From Sedimenticola hydrogenitrophicus (GTDB lineage: Bacteria; Pseudomonadota; Gammaproteobacteria; Chromatiales; Chromatiaceae), in NCBI RefSeq assembly GCF_029017505.1, contig NZ_JAQGEI010000019.1, positions 35,384 to 99,383 of the forward strand: DNA of 64,000 nt. Direction: 5' to 3'. Both the position numbers and the translations under genes were made by a program. Shown one piece after another: positions 61,001 through 64,000 of the stretch (position 1 is its first letter; each line of letters starts with the position of its first letter). A model generated the notes under the pieces. The model did not search any database. It saw only the letters and a list, made by a program, of their open reading frames with translations, and was not told the DNA's origin.

Positions 61001-63888
61001 CGGATAGTCTCGAGAAGTCATGGGCCGAGGCGAACGACACCTGGTGGCCCAAGAGTTTCTTTGCCAAGCGCAAGGTGCTGAAGCAGATGCGCGAGGGCGG
61101 CGCCCAGGGCGATCCGAATCCGGATAACGACATTGCGGTGCTGAAGCAGCTGCGGGAAACTGGCAGGAATATCGACCGTCTAGATGGTGTTCTGAAGGGA
61201 TTGAGTGAGTGGGACTCCTATAACTCTGACCCGGATGCGATTGCTTCGCTGAAACTGCTCGGCTCCCGTGCCCGTGTTGCTGTGGGCAAGCTGGCGGATG
61301 ATGCGGAATCGTTGGCCACCTTGCGCTCCAAGATCCGCACGCTGCTTTACGATGCCAATGATTTGCTGGCACCGGATGCGCCCGTTGGCCGGGTGATTAC
61401 GGATTTCCTGGCTTCACTGGAGAGTTTCAACGCTATCAAAGGACAGTTCCAGGGTTTGATAGGCAGTGCGCTGGGTACCCAGCTGTCGGCTGACTCCCCG
61501 GCGCTTGAGGCTGTGGGGGCTCTTTGTCAGGAGATTGTGAAGCACCATATTTCCCTGAAGGACTGGTGTGCCTGGGTGCGGCGACGTTCCGAGGCGCTGG
61601 ACTTCCAGCTGGGGCCGCTGGTCGAGGCCATTGAAAATGGAGGCGTAGCGGCTGGAGAGGTGTTCGATGTGTTCGAGGCCGCTTACTGCGCCTGGTGGTC
61701 ATCTGCGGTGATCGGTGAGGATGAGGTACTCAGAACCTTCTCTTCGCCTGAGCATGAAGCGGCGATCCAGCACTTCAGGGAGCTGGATACGCAATTCAGT
61801 GACTTAACGGCGCAGTACATTGCGGCAAAACTCGCGGGTGAAATACCGGACCCTGATGACATCAAGCGCAGTTCCTCCTGGGGTGTTTTGCGCCATGAGC
61901 TGCAGAAGAAGACCCGACACAAGCCGGTTCGGGAGATGATGGAGGAGATTCCGGATGTTGTTACATCCCTCGCACCGTGCTTAATGATGTCTCCCCTGTC
62001 GATTGCCCAGTTCCTGTCCGCCGGGCAAGCGCTGTTTGATGTGGTGATCTTCGATGAGGCTTCCCAGATTACGGTCTGGGATGCGGTGGGTTCCCTGGCG
62101 CGAGGCAAGCAAGTGATTGTTGCCGGTGACCCCAAGCAAATGCCGCCTACCAACTTCTTCGCCCGGTCAGATGATGATCCGGATGGCGATGTGGACACAG
62201 AGGGTGATCTGGAGAGTATTCTGGATGAGCTGATTGGGGCAAGTATTCCTCAACGTGTTCTCAACCTGCATTATCGTTCGCGACGAGAGAGCCTGATTGC
62301 TTTCTCCAACAGTCGCTATTACCACAGCTCACTGATTACCTTCCCGGCCCCGGTACACCCGGATAAGGGCGTGTCACTGGTGCGGCCAGAGGGCTTTTAT
62401 GCCCGAGGCAAGGCGCGTCACAACCAGGGCGAAGCCAAGGCGATTGTGGCCGAAATCGTGCGCAGGCTGACATCGTCCGATTCTGCTGTGCGCAATCAGT
62501 CCATTGGTGTGGTGACCTTCAATACGGAACAGCAGACCTTGATTGAGGATTTGCTGGATAAGGCCCGCTCGGATGCTCCGTCCATTGAGTGGGCATTCTC
62601 CGAGGATGTCATCCTGGAACCGGTATTCGTGAAAAACCTGGAGACGGTGCAGGGTGATGAGCGGGATGTTATTCTGTTCAGTATTACCTACGGCCCCGAC
62701 GAAGCCGGCCACGTCACTATGAACTTTGGCCCGCTTAACCGAACCGGTGGCGAACGGCGTCTGAACGTAGCCATGACCCGGGCACGTTCAGAGATGATGG
62801 TGTTTTCAACCATGCCGCCAGAGCGTATCGACTTGGCCAGAACGCAGGCCCGGGCGGTTGCTGATCTCAAGCATTTCCTGGAGTATGCAGAGCGCGGCGC
62901 TTCGGCTCTGGGAGCCGCTGTTCACGGTTCCATGGGGGACTTTGAGTCGCCGTTTGAAGTCGCAGTCGCCAGGGCGCTTCAGGACAAGGGCTGGACCCTC
63001 CACCCTCAAATTGGTGTATCTGCGTACCGAATCGACCTGGGCATTGTGCATCCCGATGAACCGGGCCTCTATCTGGCGGGTATTGAGTGCGATGGTGCGA
63101 TGTACCACAGCTCCGCGTACGCCCGAGAACGAGATAAAATCCGCCAAGCGGTGCTTGAAAGTCTGGGTTGGACCCTGTTCCGGGTGTGGTCTACGGATTG
63201 GTGGACAAACCGCACCAAAGCGCTGGACGAACTGCACGTTGCCTTGACTCAACACCTCGAGAAGGTGCGTGAAGAAATAGCGCAGAAGGCGGCGTTGGCT
63301 GAGAAAGAGGTCGTTGATGCAGTTCCTTCAGCCAAGCCCGAAGAGCCCTCTAAGGAAAGGGGTGACGCTAATCAGAATGGCATCATTACGCATTATTCTC
63401 GGGCGACTTTGTCAGGATTTGATGTCGATCCTGAACAGTTCTACCAGCCAGAGTATGATGGCTTGATCAAGGACATGGTTCTGCATGTGATTGATAGCGA
63501 AGGCCCGATACATGAGGAAGTCCTGGTGCGGAGAATTGCGCGCGAACATGGTTTTCAACGTGCAGGGCGACAAATCCGGGATAGGGTTATACAAGCCGCT
63601 GACAAGGACCGAAATAGTACCCAGGAGGATGTGGGTAGCTTCTACTGGCCCAGTTTAGATGGGAATCCATCTATACAATTTGCTCGCACACGGGGACGAG
63701 ATGATGATACTAAAAAACTGGACTATATCTGCGGGGAGGAACTCACCCAGATCCTCCGTGATTGTAATGATAGTGGCCAGTTTGTCGAGTTTTCTCAGGC
63801 ACTTGGCATATCACGTCTGACGCAGCAGATGAGAGCCAGGTTAGCTGCAGTATCTTCGGCGGTTACATCCAGAAATGAGGAGGTTTAA
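58060..63888 (+). CDS. Giant transglutaminase-like / DUF4011 / UPF1 helicase / PD-(D/E)XK / DUF3320 protein
   Basis: 1942 residues from ATG 58060 (GGGAGG 7 bases upstream). The N-terminal region includes a transglutaminase-like segment (Cys 224 in CLDTTLLFAAAF, His 250 in EGHALVGIWL). DUF4011 starts near 378 (RWQRKLLDLSARNPLLNH). SF1 UPF1-like helicase: Walker A GPPGTGKS 694-701, Walker B FDEAS at 1331-1335, GDPKQMPP, HYRSR, and LNVAMTRAR near 1568-1576. The endonuclease fold has SPFE, D1659 (RIDLGI) and E1676-C-D1678, then DUF3320 at about 1800-1860. Large proteins of this make-up are found in defence islands. A strong terminator follows. Confidence 0.9.
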   Translation: MSDQDALKIKFHTTFVEKINFACHQSAFAVLRELQIENLDNDEDLSDLSIVLEASPGFLKQKTWTVDRLAAGGLLSMKDRDLELDGGFLFGLTESMRGTVTIRVNRAGAILAEQVINVELLACNEWGGAGFMPELLAAFCTPNDPAVDRLLGQASRILRKAGKPDAIDGYSTNSRERIWLMASAIYSAVVKMQLGYALPPASFEQNGQKIRLPGQIESGKVATCLDTTLLFAAAFEQARLNPLVVVTEGHALVGIWLQPEDLSSVVVDEAETLRQRIPLKELILIETTLATSHPAVPFSQAVKVGNQVVSLEKDNEFVAAIDIRRARGHRINPISLKSLSSNVIGADSESEIIEPGLEDAPVLPSNPVIVEEHAPENTPSGRLDRWQRKLLDLSARNPLLNHKPGKSSLSIVCGDPGALEDVLATGARISIAPFPKFQTQDQDEEIYRQRTGEDLKEVYARDALTKKQVLVELTQEELDKRAVEIYRKAQTSLKEGGSNTLFLAVGFLFWKQKEKDNRRYRAPLILLPVSLERKSVRSGVKITSNDDEPRFNTTLLEMLKKDFGIEINGLHSALPQDHSGVDVEGVWNRVRQAIKDVPGFEVVEEVVLGHFSFAKYLMWKDLVDRSEALRVSPVVKHLLDTPREPYESDIRFVDPGDIDKEYTPADLLTPLPADSSQMSAIATADRGKDFVIIGPPGTGKSQTIGNLIAHMMGKGKKVLFVSEKTAALEVVHRRLKGIGLGQFCLELHSNKAKKADVLDQLRTSWNSFSQSRVSDWQAEAKRLKTLRDRLNRVVNALHERRRNGLTAHYAIGVKVRDGDLAAKVKLGWPNADYHDAQQLQKLRDMAELLCVQARAVGNLADHPLKAITNYDWRPQWQEEVVGSARQLQASADHVARDLSAMEKALGISLGTVNLAKLAAAAECGQVLLDAYRKQASFALEPDAPDRLDALEAAVAQLKAYIETQARLSCSYEALAWQKLDADSLEKSWAEANDTWWPKSFFAKRKVLKQMREGGAQGDPNPDNDIAVLKQLRETGRNIDRLDGVLKGLSEWDSYNSDPDAIASLKLLGSRARVAVGKLADDAESLATLRSKIRTLLYDANDLLAPDAPVGRVITDFLASLESFNAIKGQFQGLIGSALGTQLSADSPALEAVGALCQEIVKHHISLKDWCAWVRRRSEALDFQLGPLVEAIENGGVAAGEVFDVFEAAYCAWWSSAVIGEDEVLRTFSSPEHEAAIQHFRELDTQFSDLTAQYIAAKLAGEIPDPDDIKRSSSWGVLRHELQKKTRHKPVREMMEEIPDVVTSLAPCLMMSPLSIAQFLSAGQALFDVVIFDEASQITVWDAVGSLARGKQVIVAGDPKQMPPTNFFARSDDDPDGDVDTEGDLESILDELIGASIPQRVLNLHYRSRRESLIAFSNSRYYHSSLITFPAPVHPDKGVSLVRPEGFYARGKARHNQGEAKAIVAEIVRRLTSSDSAVRNQSIGVVTFNTEQQTLIEDLLDKARSDAPSIEWAFSEDVILEPVFVKNLETVQGDERDVILFSITYGPDEAGHVTMNFGPLNRTGGERRLNVAMTRARSEMMVFSTMPPERIDLARTQARAVADLKHFLEYAERGASALGAAVHGSMGDFESPFEVAVARALQDKGWTLHPQIGVSAYRIDLGIVHPDEPGLYLAGIECDGAMYHSSAYARERDKIRQAVLESLGWTLFRVWSTDWWTNRTKALDELHVALTQHLEKVREEIAQKAALAEKEVVDAVPSAKPEEPSKERGDANQNGIITHYSRATLSGFDVDPEQFYQPEYDGLIKDMVLHVIDSEGPIHEEVLVRRIAREHGFQRAGRQIRDRVIQAADKDRNSTQEDVGSFYWPSLDGNPSIQFARTRGRDDDTKKLDYICGEELTQILRDCNDSGQFVEFSQALGISRLTQQMRARLAAVSSAVTSRNEEV

Positions 63889-63907
63889 ACAAAAAAGAAA
63901 CAAAAAA

Positions 63908-63946
63908 GTGACGGAGGGAATATTATTTATTCCCTCCGTCACCTTA
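63908..63946 (+). terminator. Rho-independent-type terminator after helicase gene
   Basis: Perfect 15-bp stem (GTGACGGAGGGAATA at 63908-63922, complement at 63928-63942) with loop TTATT, an A-run on its left and CTTATTATT on its right. It starts 19 bp after the helicase stop. Confidence 0.85.
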
Positions 63947-64000
63947 TTATTGAAAAGCAACGCAATATTCTCTTAACTAAGTAGCATTCGGCTCTGACCT

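Noticed and set aside
63951..64000. Possible start of another repeat or gene at the right edge
   Set aside because: Too short to identify; CGGCTCTGACCT only faintly resembles the GGGTCGGAGTC family.

Overview
The window reads as GC-rich chromosome of a chemolithoautotrophic gammaproteobacterium, probably a sulfur-oxidiser of the Sedimenticola / Ca. Thiodiazotropha type. The gamma-type housekeeping genes (hspQ, nsrR, fpr, ffs-dnaX-ybaB-recR, NAD-glutamate dehydrogenase) and a cbbQ/cbbO pair support this. The genus is an inference; no rRNA or tRNA gene was seen.

Layout. 1-11.2 kb: the end of a CbbQ-CbbO Rubisco-activase pair, a PAS histidine kinase convergent with an ANTAR response regulator, a chemoreceptor behind a hairpin-rich leader, hspQ, a class II fumarase, a DUF4863 protein, and an NO-stress group (hemerythrin, nsrR, fpr) with two candidate NsrR operators. 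11.3-20 kb: a nine-gene V/A-type ATPase operon on the minus strand (G-C-I-K-F-E-A-B-D). 20.1-32.5 kb: two small c-type cytochromes with an HMA-like protein, a thiolase, a TRIC-like channel, TlpA-like and glutaredoxin-like thiol proteins, a 1433-residue Cache-PAS5-GGDEF-EAL protein and a GNAT acetyltransferase.

32.7-41.6 kb is the most coherent functional block, a tungsten locus. tupABC (tungstate ABC importer) and moeA run left. A W-dependent aldehyde oxidoreductase (polyferredoxin, catalytic subunit, FAD/NAD subunit), a MoaD-like carrier and a small unknown protein run right. Between them lie two 24-bp palindromes of the ModE type, so import and enzyme are probably co-regulated by molybdate/tungstate.

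42-45.5 kb: ffs (4.5S SRP RNA), dnaX with an A9 slippery run predicted to give a short gamma product, ybaB, recR. 46-50.8 kb: the large NAD-glutamate dehydrogenase. 51.3-54.1 kb: an MXKDX-repeat protein and an OmpR-type two-component pair. 54.1-64 kb: a more AT-rich accessory region with an HNH nuclease, an orphan BrnA/CopG-like antitoxin, a LytM peptidase, an integron attC-like palindrome followed by a CHAT (caspase-like) protein, and a 1942-residue transglutaminase-like / DUF4011 / UPF1 helicase / PD-(D/E)XK / DUF3320 protein. This looks like a defence island; the CHAT-helicase neighbourhood is the best candidate for an undescribed system.

Intergenic DNA is crowded with palindromic repeats of several families. 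Two insertions have clean terminal inverted repeats and target duplications (11 bp at 22.4 kb, 9 bp at 26.3 kb). At 26.1-26.5 kb three inverted-repeat elements are nested.
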